64,000 nt of DNA, taken from assembly GCF_000531125.1 (NCBI RefSeq), contig NZ_CBTK010000257.1, forward strand, positions 1-64,000, written 5' to 3'. Position 1 is the first letter of the stretch. The number at the start of each line of letters is the position of its first letter. Positions 1 to 10,332 of this stretch are shown piece by piece. A program made the position numbers and the translations under genes. A model generated the notes under the pieces. The model had not been told where the DNA came from and did not search any database. It was given only the letters and a program-made list of their open reading frames with translations. Source of the DNA: Candidatus Contendobacter odensis Run_B_J11. GTDB taxonomy: Bacteria > Pseudomonadota > Gammaproteobacteria > Competibacterales > Competibacteraceae.

Positions 1-459
1 TTCGGCTGCGAACTGGCCCAGGGCTACGGCATCGCCCGCCCCATGCCAGCCGCCGACCTCCCGGGCTGGGCGGCCGCCTGGCGCCCCGATCCGCACTGGG
101 TGAATCGGTCCGCCGTCAGTCGTGACGAGGTGCCGATCCTGTTTGCCGGCGTCGAACACCGCGCCTGGATCATGGCCTTCGAGGCCTTCCTCAAGGGAAC
201 CAGGGAAGCCCTGCCGCTGGATCATCATCCGTGCCGGTTCAGCGCGTGGCTGGAGGCTGAGAGTTTGGCCGGACGGAACGCCCCGTCCGCCCTCGCAGTG
301 ATCGCCGCGCTGCATCAACAGATGCATACGTTGGCGGAGGCGCTGTTGGTGCTTCACGCTCAAGGCCGGAACCCGGAGGCGCTGGCCAGGCTGGGCGAAC
401 TCCACGCCCTGCGCGACCGGCTGCTGGAGCATCTGGCGGGTTTGCTTGAGAAATCCTGA
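1..459 (+). CDS. C-terminal part of an EAL-domain phosphodiesterase with a CZB zinc-binding tail (5' truncated)
   Basis: The frame is open from the first base, so the gene begins outside the window. The first residues (GCELAQGYGIARPM, then LPGW and W) match the last strand and helix of EAL domains, which hydrolyse cyclic-di-GMP. The remaining ~110 residues look like a CZB (chemoreceptor zinc-binding) domain: an early His in EHRAW, then DHHPCRFSAWL, which fits the H-x-x-C-x-F/L-x-x-W core, and LHQQMH as the later His pair. CZB domains bind zinc through three His and one Cys and tune diguanylate cyclases or chemoreceptors. By inference this is a zinc-responsive c-di-GMP enzyme. The catalytic EAL residues and any upstream sensor or GGDEF part lie outside the window, so whether the enzyme is active cannot be judged. 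Confidence 0.8.
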   Translation, partial: FGCELAQGYGIARPMPAADLPGWAAAWRPDPHWVNRSAVSRDEVPILFAGVEHRAWIMAFEAFLKGTREALPLDHHPCRFSAWLEAESLAGRNAPSALAVIAALHQQMHTLAEALLVLHAQGRNPEALARLGELHALRDRLLEHLAGLLEKS

Positions 460-624
460 TGCATTATGCATTCGGCGCTTCTGCCCGGTGTCCTGTTCAG
501 GGCGCTGCCGCAACGGGTCAGGAGTGCCGGCGACCCGCTGATTTGACTTGACAGCGGCTTGACCGGAAACTACCGCGCTTTCACACCTTGATCCGCTGCT
601 ACTTTCAACCGGTTACGCATCGTA

Positions 625-1473
625 ATGTCCACCAGCGCCACGCTCTCCCACACCGCACTGCCCAATAACAAACCGCTGATCACCGTGCGCGGGTTATCGT
701 TCCATCGCAGCGAGCGAATTATTTTCCAGGATGTGGACCTGGACATTCCTCGCGGCCGGATCACGGCGATTATGGGACCCAGCGGTGCCGGTAAAACCAC
801 GCTGTTGCGGCTGATCAGCGGCCAGATTCGTCCCGATGCCGGACGCATCGAGGTTGATGGGGTTTGCATTCACCAACTGGGGCGGCGAGAGCTGTACCAG
901 TTGCGCAAGCGCATGGGCATGCTGTTCCAGAGCGGCGCCTTATTCACCGACCTGAGCGTATTCGATAATGTCGCCTTCCCGTTGCGCGAGCATACCCGCC
1001 TGCCAGCGCATTTGATTCGCACCCTGGTGCTGATGAAACTGGAATCAGTCGGTCTGCGCGGCGCCCGCGAGTTGATGCCGGCAGAGCTGTCCGGGGGCAT
1101 GGCGCGGCGAGTGGCGCTGGCCCGTGCGATTGCCCTTGACCCGATGATGATCCTGTACGATGAACCCTTTGCCGGTCAGGATCCGATTTCAATGGGGGTG
1201 CTGATTAAGCTGATCCGCACCCTCAACAATGCGCTCGGTCTGACCAGCATCATCGTTTCACACGATGTCAAGGAAACCGCCGCCATCGCTGATTATCTTT
1301 ACCTGATGTCTGACGGTCGGGTGGTGGAACACGGCACACCCGCAACGCTGGGTCACTCCGCTTCACCCTGGGTCACTCAGTTCATGCACGCCCTGCCCGA
1401 CGGTCCGGTGTCGTTCCACTATCCGGCACCGCCCTACTCTGCCGATCTACTATTAGCAGGCGCGCCGGCATGA
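625..1473 (+). CDS. mlaF: MlaF, ATPase of the Mla phospholipid ABC transporter
   Basis: This is the cytoplasmic ATP-binding subunit of MlaFEDB, which moves phospholipids between the inner membrane and periplasmic MlaC to maintain outer-membrane asymmetry. The 282-residue product has Walker [12 protein letters not shown], the signature ELSGGMARR, Walker [13 protein letters not shown] and the switch His in VSHDVKE. The length fits the family. The ATG at 625 begins the conserved part after a short N-terminal leader. The stop overlaps the mlaE start by 4 bp (ATGA), so the two are translationally coupled at the head of mlaFED. The gene order mlaFED(C)B-ibaG-murA is standard in gamma- and betaproteobacteria. 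Confidence 0.95.
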   Translation: MSTSATLSHTALPNNKPLITVRGLSFHRSERIIFQDVDLDIPRGRITAIMGPSGAGKTTLLRLISGQIRPDAGRIEVDGVCIHQLGRRELYQLRKRMGMLFQSGALFTDLSVFDNVAFPLREHTRLPAHLIRTLVLMKLESVGLRGARELMPAELSGGMARRVALARAIALDPMMILYDEPFAGQDPISMGVLIKLIRTLNNALGLTSIIVSHDVKETAAIADYLYLMSDGRVVEHGTPATLGHSASPWVTQFMHALPDGPVSFHYPAPPYSADLLLAGAPA

Positions 1474-2255
1474 TCGCGGTGCTAACCAAGATCGGGCAAA
1501 GCGTTCTCGATCCGCTGGCGCGAATGGGACGGGCCAATCTGTTCTTCCTGCGTCTGCTGGGTGCATTGTCCTTCCTGTTGCAACGCCCTGGCCTGCTGGT
1601 CAAGCAGTTGCACGCGGTCGGCGTCCTGTCGCTACCGATTATTCTGGTATCCGGTCTGTTTGTCGGGATGGTGCTGGGGCTGCAAGGCTACGCCAATCTG
1701 GTGGATTTCGGTGCGACCTCATCGCTGGGCACGGTGGTGGCGCTGTCGCTGGTGCGTGAGTTGGGGCCGGTGCTGACGGCATTGCTCTACGCCGGTCGCG
1801 CCGGCTCGGCGCTGACCGCCGGGATCGGACTGATGAAAGCGACCGAGCAACTCGCCAGTATGCAGATGATGGCGGTCGATCCCTTTCAGCGGGTGCTGGC
1901 CCCCCGGTTTCTGGCCGGTTTTATCGCAGTTCCCCTGTTGACCGGTATTTTCACTGCGGTCGGTATCCTGGGAGGCTATCTGGTGGCGGTGGTGCAACTG
2001 GGCGTAGATGGCGGCGCCTTCTGGGCGCAAATGCAGGCGAAAGTGCATTTCTTCACCGATGTAGTAAACGGGGTTGTCCTCAAGAGTCTGGTATTCGGCG
2101 TGGTAGCCAACTGGATCGCCCTGTTCGAGGGTTATGAGGCGCAGCCCACCTCGGAAGGCATCAGCCTCGCCACCACCCGCACCGTGGTGTCTACCTCGCT
2201 GGCGGTGCTGGGGCTGGATTTCCTGTTGACCGCACTCATGTTCGGAGTCTGGTAA
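1470..2255 (+). CDS. mlaE: MlaE, permease of the Mla phospholipid transporter
   Basis: This is the inner-membrane permease subunit of the phospholipid ABC transporter. The 261-residue product has the MlaE/DUF140 features: hydrophobic helices, the segment around GMVLGLQGY, and the conserved [18 protein letters not shown] stretch followed by the coupling region [15 protein letters not shown]. The start overlaps the end of mlaF, and mlaD follows after 2 bp, so MlaF, MlaE and MlaD are made from one message in linked ratio. The family length is about 260, so this copy is intact. Confidence 0.95.
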   Translation: MIAVLTKIGQSVLDPLARMGRANLFFLRLLGALSFLLQRPGLLVKQLHAVGVLSLPIILVSGLFVGMVLGLQGYANLVDFGATSSLGTVVALSLVRELGPVLTALLYAGRAGSALTAGIGLMKATEQLASMQMMAVDPFQRVLAPRFLAGFIAVPLLTGIFTAVGILGGYLVAVVQLGVDGGAFWAQMQAKVHFFTDVVNGVVLKSLVFGVVANWIALFEGYEAQPTSEGISLATTRTVVSTSLAVLGLDFLLTALMFGVW

Positions 2256-2257
2256 CT

Positions 2258-2740
2258 ATGGCGAAAAAGAATCTGGAACTGGCGGTAGGTCTGTTCGTCG
2301 TGCTGGGACTGGCAGCGCTCTTCCTGCTGGCGCTTAAAGTCAGCGATATCGCCAGCCTCGGCGAGGACAAAGGCTATCGAGTATCGGCGCGCTTTGAGAA
2401 CATTGGCGGCCTCAAGGTTCGTGCGCCGGTCACCTTGGGCGGAGTGCGGATCGGGCGGGTGGTGGGTATTGACCTCGATCCGCAACGCTACGAAGCCGTG
2501 GTCACCTTGTCCATTGATCCCCGCTATGATCATCTGCCTGAAGATTCCAGCGCCAGCATTCTGACCTCTGGTCTGCTGGGCGAACAATACGTTGGATTGG
2601 AACCGGGGGGGATGGACAGCGCTCTCAAGAACGGCAGCACCCTCAAGCTGACCCAATCGGCGCTGGTGCTGGAGAAACTGATCGGTCGGATGGTCACCAA
2701 CGCCGCTTCGGGCGATCCACCACCGGCCAAGACGCCCTAA
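2258..2740 (+). CDS. mlaD: MlaD, MCE-domain substrate-binding subunit
   Basis: MlaD forms a periplasmic hexameric MCE ring anchored by one N-terminal helix and passes lipid between MlaC and the permease. The 160-residue product starts MAKKNLELAVGLFV and has a single membrane segment (about residues 8-27). The MCE core follows (RFENIGGLKVRAPVTLGGVRIG), with GLLGEQYVGLEPGG and the C-terminal LVLEKLIG helix. The gene begins 2 bp after mlaE. The usual next gene, mlaC, is separated from it here by a ~380 bp insertion-like element rather than a few bases. Confidence 0.95.
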   Translation: MAKKNLELAVGLFVVLGLAALFLLALKVSDIASLGEDKGYRVSARFENIGGLKVRAPVTLGGVRIGRVVGIDLDPQRYEAVVTLSIDPRYDHLPEDSSASILTSGLLGEQYVGLEPGGMDSALKNGSTLKLTQSALVLEKLIGRMVTNAASGDPPPAKTP

Positions 2741-3119
2741 GTCAACTACCCCGCCCTAAAGGGCGAGGCTTGTGGCGACAGTGCGGCAAGCCCAGGTTGA
2801 CCAGCCTAAGCCCGCCTCACCGGGAAGTTGAAAAGGGCTACGTTGCGTAGAGGTTCAAGACCTACCTTGGGATGCTTCCTCAGTCCCAGGCTCTAGAAGT
2901 CCCGGTTGCAGACACGCATTGGGTAAGCACGAAACGGATCAGGACGTAATGCCGCTACGCAACATGGGCGAGGGGAGCGAGCCGCAAGGCTCCGTTACCA
3001 GACCCTTACGGGTTGACGGCCGGGAAAGACCGGCACCTAACATCAAAAGCGGACCGTGCTTTGCACGGTTCGCTCTACCTCCCCGGCCTAAAGGCTGAGG
3101 TTTCTCGCGGAGAATCTTG
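2741..3119 (+). mobile_element. Gene-less structured element between mlaD and mlaC: probable solo HEARO / omega-RNA (IscB-type) or IS200/IS605-type remnant
   Basis: This 379 bp stretch lies between genes that are normally almost contiguous and contains no convincing reading frame. It begins directly after the mlaD stop and ends directly before ATGA, the mlaC start. Both ends carry a small hairpin with a CCTAAAGG-type loop: CCCGCCCTAAAGGGCGAGG near 2750 and CCCCGGCCTAAAGGCTGAGG at 3081-3100. The interior has many short G/C-rich inverted repeats (for example CCGTGCTTTGCACGG), typical of a folded RNA. As I recall, HEARO elements (omega-RNA plus iscB) insert immediately upstream of ATGA or GTGA, and copies lacking iscB exist. 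No iscB or tnpB is present here. The element now supplies the GGAG ribosome-binding site of mlaC at 3109-3112. The family assignment is from memory; a TnpB-family end pair is the main alternative. Confidence 0.55.
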
Positions 3120-3731
3120 ATGAAGAAAACGATTGCTCTTGGATTGCTTCTGCTGCTGTTGAGCAGCAGCGCCCTCTGGGCTGCCGCCCGTGCGCCCCAG
3201 GATGTGGTGCAGGACACCTCGGCGCGGATGGTGGAAGCCCTGCGCAAGAATCGGGCGACGCTCGACCGTGATCCAGGTCGGCTGTACGAACTGGTCAATC
3301 AGATTGTGCTGCCAAATTTCGATTTCGAGCTGATGTCGCGCTGGGTGCTGGGCCGGGCTTGGCAACAGGCCACGCCGGAACAGCGCCGCAGCTTCACCGA
3401 GGAATTCCGCATCTTGCTGGTTCGTACCTATGCCAAGGCGCTGCTGGAATATGCCAACGAGGAGATTCGAGTGTTACCACAACCCACGGGGGCGGACGGC
3501 AACGAAACCACGATCAGGACCGAGGTTAAACCAAGAACCGGTCAGCCGATTCCGATCAATTACAGCATGCATCTTGGCAATGACGCCTGGAAGGTCTATG
3601 ACGTGACCGTCGAAGGGGTCAGTCTGGTCACCAACTATCGCGGCACCTTTGCCAGCCAGATTCGTAGCAATGGCCTGGATGCCGTCATTGCGGATCTACG
3701 GCAACGCAATAGCATCCCGGGCGGACGCTGA
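3120..3731 (+). CDS. mlaC: MlaC, periplasmic phospholipid shuttle
   Basis: MlaC carries phospholipid across the periplasm between the MlaA complex and MlaFEDB. The 203-residue product has a Sec signal peptide (MKKTIALGLLLLLLSSSALWA, cleavage likely after ALWAAA) and the MlaC/Ttg2D fold region with VLPNFDFELMSRWVLGRAW and KVYDVTVEGVSLVTNYR. I place the start at ATG 3120, with GGAG 7 bp upstream; an in-frame TTG lies immediately before it. The stop overlaps the mlaB start by one base (TGATG). Both the ribosome-binding site and the 5' flank lie within the inserted element. Confidence 0.93.
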   Translation: MKKTIALGLLLLLLSSSALWAAARAPQDVVQDTSARMVEALRKNRATLDRDPGRLYELVNQIVLPNFDFELMSRWVLGRAWQQATPEQRRSFTEEFRILLVRTYAKALLEYANEEIRVLPQPTGADGNETTIRTEVKPRTGQPIPINYSMHLGNDAWKVYDVTVEGVSLVTNYRGTFASQIRSNGLDAVIADLRQRNSIPGGR

Positions 3732-4027
3732 TGGCAACAACCACCACCGACCGCGACGGTGAGACCCTGTGCATCCGGGGCGATCTGGATTTTGATTCGG
3801 TCGCTGAGTTATGGAACGCGACTGAATCCCTGTTTGCCGCTACCCCACCCTCCCGGATTGACCTGAGTGGAATCCGTCGCGCCAACAGCGCCGGGGTCGC
3901 GCTATTAGTGGAATGGTTCGGTCAAGCCCGGCGTCAAGGGCAAGCATTGGTTTTTGTCAACGTCCCGGAACAGATGCGGGCAATCATCGCCATTGCTGAC
4001 CTGGATACGGTACTTCCGCTGGCCTGA
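3731..4027 (+). CDS. mlaB: MlaB, STAS-domain regulator of the Mla ATPase
   Basis: MlaB is a small cytoplasmic STAS protein that binds MlaF and is needed for assembly and ATPase activity of the transporter. The 98-residue product has the STAS pattern: an N-terminal strand (ETLCIRGDLDFDSVAELW), then RIDLSGIRRANSAGVALLVEWF with the conserved Asp-Leu-Ser and Ser-Ala-Gly, then a C-terminal helix. It overlaps mlaC by one base, and a MAPEG gene follows after 15 bp. Confidence 0.9.
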   Translation: MATTTTDRDGETLCIRGDLDFDSVAELWNATESLFAATPPSRIDLSGIRRANSAGVALLVEWFGQARRQGQALVFVNVPEQMRAIIAIADLDTVLPLA

Positions 4028-4042
4028 TGGGCGCCAAAAACC

Positions 4043-4441
4043 ATGCACACTCTGTCGCTTTACGCTGCCCTTCTGGCGCTCCTGTTTGTGGCGCTCAGCA
4101 TCCGTATCATCCGTCTGCGGCGAAGCCTGCACATCGCGCTGGGCGACGCTGGCAACGACGCATTGCTTCGCGCCATCAGCGTTCATGCCAACTTCGCCGA
4201 GTATGTGCCGCTGAGTCTGATCCTGCTGTACTTGCTGGAAGGGCAAGGCGCGCATCCAGCATTGCTGCACGGCTTGGGCGTGAGCTTGTTGATGGGCCGG
4301 CTTTCACACGCATTTGGCGTTAGCCAAGCCAATGAAAACTTCAGATTTCGGGTTTTCGGCATGGCCTTGACCTTCACCACCCTTATTACCTCGTCGGCGT
4401 ATCTGTTGGTTGCCTATTTGCTGCGAATGGGTGGCGCTTAG
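4043..4441 (+). CDS. MAPEG-family membrane protein
   Basis: The 132-residue product has four hydrophobic segments and the MAPEG pattern: RRSLHIALGDAGNDALLRAISVHANFAEYVPLSLIL, then GRLSHAFGVSQ, then the RFRVFGMALTF helix. MAPEG proteins are inner-membrane enzymes of glutathione and eicosanoid metabolism in eukaryotes. In bacteria the related YecN-like proteins are mostly uncharacterised, and some have glutathione transferase activity. The gene sits between mlaB and ibaG, 15 bp after mlaB, and is probably cotranscribed, but this position does not define a role. The family call is firm; the function is open. Confidence 0.85.
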   Translation: MHTLSLYAALLALLFVALSIRIIRLRRSLHIALGDAGNDALLRAISVHANFAEYVPLSLILLYLLEGQGAHPALLHGLGVSLLMGRLSHAFGVSQANENFRFRVFGMALTFTTLITSSAYLLVAYLLRMGGA

Positions 4442-4511
4442 CTTGGTACCCAGCGCGAATAGAGCCAGCCCCCACTGTCTCATCATTTTAATCAAAAGGT
4501 TGAATTACGTT

Positions 4512-6036
<1,525 letters not shown>

Positions 6037-6042
6037 CCACTG

Positions 6043-6675
6043 ATGACCATGCTATTGACTATTGCCTTATCCAAAGGCCGCATCTTCCAGGAAACCCTGC
6101 CACTGCTGGCGGCAGCCGGCATTCTGCCGGTGGATGATCCCGAAACCAGCCGTAAGTTGATTCTCGACACCAACCAGCCTGATGTAAAACTGGTGATCAT
6201 TCGAGCCACCGACGTGCCGACCTATGTGCAATATGGCGCGGCTGATCTCGGGGTGGCGGGGAAGGATGTCCTGATTGAACACGGTGGGGAAGGGTTGTAC
6301 GAGCCGCTGGATTTGAACATTGCCCGCTGCCGATTGATGGTCGCGGGCCACCCCGATCACCGCCCACAGCGGAGCCGGCCCCGAATCGCCACCAAATACC
6401 CCAACACCACTCGCCGCTATTTCGCCGATCAGGGTCGCCAGGTGGAAGTGATCAAGCTGTACGGTTCGATGGAACTGGCACCGCTGGTCGGGCTGGCTGA
6501 CTACATCGTCGACGTGGTAGACACCGGCAATACTCTGAAAGCCAACGGGCTGGCGCCGCTGGAACACATCGCCGACATCAGTTCGCGGCTGATCGTCAAT
6601 AAGGCCGCCATGAAGATGAAACACGCTCGGATCAAGACGATCATCGAACGAATGGCGGCGGCGGTCGCGGCGTAG
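6043..6675 (+). CDS. hisG: HisG, ATP phosphoribosyltransferase (short form)
   Basis: HisG condenses ATP with PRPP in the first step of histidine synthesis. The product is 210 residues: it has [29 protein letters not shown] and the PRPP-binding stretch [18 protein letters not shown], but lacks the ~80-residue C-terminal regulatory domain of long HisG. Short HisG works as an octameric complex with HisZ, a HisRS-like regulatory subunit, and no hisZ is in this window. ATG 6049 is an equally plausible start, because the sequence reads ATGACCATG. A short GC-rich inverted repeat separates it from hisD. Confidence 0.94.
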   Translation: MTMLLTIALSKGRIFQETLPLLAAAGILPVDDPETSRKLILDTNQPDVKLVIIRATDVPTYVQYGAADLGVAGKDVLIEHGGEGLYEPLDLNIARCRLMVAGHPDHRPQRSRPRIATKYPNTTRRYFADQGRQVEVIKLYGSMELAPLVGLADYIVDVVDTGNTLKANGLAPLEHIADISSRLIVNKAAMKMKHARIKTIIERMAAAVAA

Positions 6676-6690
6676 ATTCCCTCACCTCCA

Positions 6691-6719
6691 ACCCCTCTTC
6701 CAAACGGCGAGGGGTGTTT
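6691..6719 (+). terminator. Weak terminator-like hairpin between hisG and hisD
   Basis: ACCCCTC (6691-6697) pairs with GAGGGGT (6709-6715) around an 11-base loop and is followed by GTTTTC. The T run is short, so it may only attenuate read-through into hisD, 24 bp downstream. Confidence 0.4.
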
Positions 6720-6739
6720 TCAAGCCCGGAATACCGCTC

Positions 6740-8038
6740 ATGCCGAACATTCAACGCCTGAACACTATTGATGCCGATTTCTGGCCGCGCCTGGAAGCGC
6801 TGACCGCTTGGGAAGGCGTTGCCGACCAGACAATAACCGCCACGGTGCGCGAAGTTCTCGCCCAGGTGCGCTCACGCGGCGACGACGCACTGCTGGAATA
6901 TAGCTGCCGTTTTGACCGGCTGAACCTGGCTCATGCCGCCGATCTGGAAATTCCTGCGGCCCGGTTGCATCACGCGCTTACCGTTATTTCCGCTGAACAG
7001 CGCACGGCGTTGGCAATGGCCGCTGCCCGTATCCGCAGCTACGCCGAACGGCAGAAGCTGGAATCCTGGCGCTTTACCGAAGCCGACGGCACCGTGCTTG
7101 GGCAGCAGGTAACACCACTGGATCGGGTGGGCGTGTATGTGCCGGGCGGCAAGGCGGCGTATCCATCTTCCGTGTTGATGAACGCCATTCCGGCCAAAGT
7201 CGCCGGAGTGCCGGAAATCATCATGGTTGCGCCCACGCCGGATGGTGCGTTGAATGAACTGGTCTTGGCCGCCGCTGCGGTGGCGGGCGTAGATCGGGTC
7301 TTCACTCTTGGCGGGGCGCAGGCGGTAGCGGCGCTGGCCTATGGCACGGCGACCGTGCCACGAGTGGATAAAATTGTCGGGCCGGGCAACATCTATGTCG
7401 CCGCCGCGAAACGCCAGGTCTTCGGCACCGTGGGGATTGACCTGATCGCTGGCCCGTCGGAAATCCTGGTGCTGTGCGATGGGCGAACTGACCCGGATTG
7501 GATCGCCATGGATTTATTCTCCCAAGCCGAACACGATGAAGACGCGCAGCCAATTTTAATCAGTCCCGATACAGCGTTTCTGCAACGGGTTCAGGAAGCG
7601 ATTAGCCGACTGCTGCCGAAGATGGAACGGGCGGAGATTATTACTGCTTCGCTGCACCGGCGGGCGGCGATGATTCAGGTGCGGGATTTAAGCGAAGCGG
7701 CGCAGGTGGTGAACTTTATCGCGCCAGAGCATTTAGAGTTGTCGGTAGAAAGGCCGGAGGAATTACTGCCACTGATTCGTCATGCCGGTGCTATTTTCAT
7801 GGGTCGCTATACCGCCGAGGCTCTAGGAGATTACTGTGCTGGCCCTAATCACGTGTTACCGACTTCACGCACCGCCCGGTTTTCTTCGCCGCTGGGCGTG
7901 TACGATTTCCAGAAACGAACCAGCCTGATCTATTGCTCGCCCATTGGAGCCACGACCCTGGGTCGAACCGCTTCGATATTGGCACGAGGGGAAGGTTTAA
8001 CGGCTCACGCCCGGTCGGCGGAATTAAGGCTTCCTTAA
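6740..8038 (+). CDS. hisD: HisD, histidinol dehydrogenase
   Basis: HisD is a zinc enzyme that oxidises L-histidinol to L-histidine in two NAD-dependent steps. The 432-residue product shows the family landmarks: [50 protein letters not shown], the signature [15 protein letters not shown], the zinc-site [10 protein letters not shown] and the C-terminal [25 protein letters not shown]. The length matches other HisD proteins. It follows hisG by 64 bp, and no further his genes lie downstream, so the pathway is scattered, as is usual in such genomes. Confidence 0.95.
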   Translation: MPNIQRLNTIDADFWPRLEALTAWEGVADQTITATVREVLAQVRSRGDDALLEYSCRFDRLNLAHAADLEIPAARLHHALTVISAEQRTALAMAAARIRSYAERQKLESWRFTEADGTVLGQQVTPLDRVGVYVPGGKAAYPSSVLMNAIPAKVAGVPEIIMVAPTPDGALNELVLAAAAVAGVDRVFTLGGAQAVAALAYGTATVPRVDKIVGPGNIYVAAAKRQVFGTVGIDLIAGPSEILVLCDGRTDPDWIAMDLFSQAEHDEDAQPILISPDTAFLQRVQEAISRLLPKMERAEIITASLHRRAAMIQVRDLSEAAQVVNFIAPEHLELSVERPEELLPLIRHAGAIFMGRYTAEALGDYCAGPNHVLPTSRTARFSSPLGVYDFQKRTSLIYCSPIGATTLGRTASILARGEGLTAHARSAELRLP

Positions 8039-8118
8039 ACAAGCGGGCCTACCTTCCTTGAGATAGGCCACCTGCGGATTCAGCGCCTATCCGCCTACTT
8101 GAGCGAAAGTGCTGTGCG

Positions 8119-10266
8119 ATGAAATTACCGGTTGATCTGCTCGCCGATCTGCGCGGGGGTCTGGTCGCTGCTGCCGTGGTGTTGCCGCAAGCCACCGCTT
8201 TCGGCGTCACCGTGTTCGCTGTCTCCCTTGGCACTGCGTCCGGCGCGCTGATCGGTCTGGTCGGCGCGATTCTCCTGCTGCTGATTTCCGGTAGCATCGG
8301 CGGCACAGTTGGCCTGATCAGCGGCCCAACTGGCCCCAGCATGGCGCTGTTGAGCGGGACGGCAGCTTTGCTGGTTACCGCCGGCCTCGCCCCCGCTGCG
8401 ATTGCTCCAGCCCTGTTTGCCATCACCGTCCTCGCCGGCCTGATGCAGCTACTGATCGCCCTCGGCGGGGGCGGTCGGCTGATAAAGTTTATCCCTTACC
8501 CGGTCATTGCCGGCCTCACCACCGGTACCGGCCTGCTGATGATCAAATCCCAGTTCAAACCGCTGCTTGGCATCGGCCATGATGGAGCGTGGGCACAAGG
8601 GCACTGGTTGCCTACCGTCACTGCAATCACCACCTTCGGCATCACCCGTTACGCCCCGCGCCTTTTTCCGCGCCTCCCCGGCCCTATTGCCGGCCTGATC
8701 GGGGGCACGGTGCTGTTTCAGATCATCCTCCATCACCCCAATTTGCCCGCCGCACCGGATCACTGGGTCATCGGCGCCCTGCCCAGCCCGGATCAATTCC
8801 ACTTTGCCGCCCACTCATTCACCGCTTGGCGGGCATTGCCTTGGCCGCTGGTACTCAATGCCGCCTTCGCTCTGGCGGTGCTGTCCTCGCTGAATACCCT
8901 GCTGACCTCTGTGCTGGCCGATACCACCACCGGCCTGCGCCACCATGCCCGCCGTGAGTTGCTGGCGCAAAGCATCGGCCAGATCGCGGTGGGTCTGATT
9001 GGCGGCATGGCCGGATCGGCCAGCATCGGCGGCACTGTCACCGCTGTCCGGGCTGGTGCTCGCCGTTGGGCCGCGCCCGCCGCCGGAATCGTATTGCTGC
9101 TCTTGCTGCTGTTATTCGGCCAAGTTGGACAGTGGCTGCCGACCAGCGCCCTGGCCGGCATCATCATCGCTTCGGCCCTCGGCCTGCTGGAAACCGACAT
9201 CTTCGCCTGGGCTCGCCGTCGCCGCATCCGGCTGGACGCAGCAGTCGCCCTGCTGGTCACCGGTATCACCCTCGGCTATGACCTGATGATTGCGGTGCTG
9301 GTGGGACTGGCGATTACGATTCTGCTGTTCATTCGTGAGCAAAACCGGGTTTCGATTATCCATCGCCGGCTGACTTCCACTGAACGGCCCTCGGTGCGGC
9401 AGCGCCCGGCGGAACAAGCGGAACTCCTCGCCCACCACGGTGACCGCATCGTGGTCTACGAACTGCGCGGCACCCTGTTCTTCGCCAAGGCTGACCAATT
9501 GTTTGAGGAAATGCTGCCGGACCTCGACCGACCGGCCTGGATCATCCTGCACCTGCGGCGGGTGATTCAGATTGATTTCTCCAGTGTGCGGCTGCTGCAA
9601 CAGATCGCAGCCCGGCTGGAGGCGCATGGCGGCGAACTGCTGTTCTGCGAAGTCCGCGAAGACCATGGGCTGGGTCGCGAAGTCGAACGGACCCTGCGCC
9701 GAATCAGCCTGAATCACCGCAAGCTGAACGTCAAAACCTTCGCCAGCACCGATCTAGCTCTGGAATACGCCGAGAACGCCCTGCTGGGCGCGCTGGGATA
9801 TGCACCGACGGTGCTGGAGCAGCGCGTCGCGCTGGCAGCGCTGGATTTGTGTCGCGACATGAAGCCGGTGGAAATTGCCGCACTGGTTGCGGTGCTGCGT
9901 CCCTGCAACCTTGACCAGGGCGAACAGCTATTCGCGGCGGGTGATTCCGGTGAGACCCTGTATCTGGTACTGCGAGGCCGAGTGGATATCCGATTGCCCG
10001 CCACCGCCGATCGCTACAAACGACTGGCCATTTACGGACCGGGCACGGTGTTCGGTGATATTGCCTTCCTTGATCCCGGCCCACGCGCCGCCGAAGCGGT
10101 AGCGGTCAAACCCAGTGAACTGCTGGTGCTGGATCGGGCTGATTTCAACCGCTTGCGCGATATCCATCCCAACGCCGCCATCGCCTTGTTGCTGGCGCTC
10201 GGTCGGCAACAGAGCCGCACCCTGCGTTGGAGCGCCAAGGAAATCCAGCGGTTGATTCAGTGGTGA
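8119..10266 (+). CDS. SulP-family anion transporter with STAS and cyclic-nucleotide-binding domains
   Basis: The 715-residue membrane protein has three parts. Residues ~5-415 are a SulP/SLC26-type transport domain with multiple helices (QATAFGVTVFAV, GTVGLISGPTGPSMALLSG, GGMAGSASIGGTVTAVRAG). Residues ~440-560 are a STAS domain (IVVYELRGTLFFAKADQLFEEM ... RRVIQIDFSSVRLLQQI). Residues ~580-700 are a cNMP-binding domain (LVLRGRVDIRL, GPGTVFGDIAFLDPGPRAAEAVA). SulP proteins carry sulfate, bicarbonate or dicarboxylates; the substrate cannot be read here. The FGDIAFLD...R-A cassette keeps the phosphate-binding pattern, so gating by cAMP or c-di-GMP is an inference. The gene starts 80 bp after hisD and appears to be a separate unit. 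Confidence 0.88.
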   Translation: MKLPVDLLADLRGGLVAAAVVLPQATAFGVTVFAVSLGTASGALIGLVGAILLLLISGSIGGTVGLISGPTGPSMALLSGTAALLVTAGLAPAAIAPALFAITVLAGLMQLLIALGGGGRLIKFIPYPVIAGLTTGTGLLMIKSQFKPLLGIGHDGAWAQGHWLPTVTAITTFGITRYAPRLFPRLPGPIAGLIGGTVLFQIILHHPNLPAAPDHWVIGALPSPDQFHFAAHSFTAWRALPWPLVLNAAFALAVLSSLNTLLTSVLADTTTGLRHHARRELLAQSIGQIAVGLIGGMAGSASIGGTVTAVRAGARRWAAPAAGIVLLLLLLLFGQVGQWLPTSALAGIIIASALGLLETDIFAWARRRRIRLDAAVALLVTGITLGYDLMIAVLVGLAITILLFIREQNRVSIIHRRLTSTERPSVRQRPAEQAELLAHHGDRIVVYELRGTLFFAKADQLFEEMLPDLDRPAWIILHLRRVIQIDFSSVRLLQQIAARLEAHGGELLFCEVREDHGLGREVERTLRRISLNHRKLNVKTFASTDLALEYAENALLGALGYAPTVLEQRVALAALDLCRDMKPVEIAALVAVLRPCNLDQGEQLFAAGDSGETLYLVLRGRVDIRLPATADRYKRLAIYGPGTVFGDIAFLDPGPRAAEAVAVKPSELLVLDRADFNRLRDIHPNAAIALLLALGRQQSRTLRWSAKEIQRLIQW

Positions 10267-10332
10267 AAAATAGAGTATTTATGCTGTATGACTCCATGCC
10301 AACGATCACCTGATAATTACAGGTTCACCATC

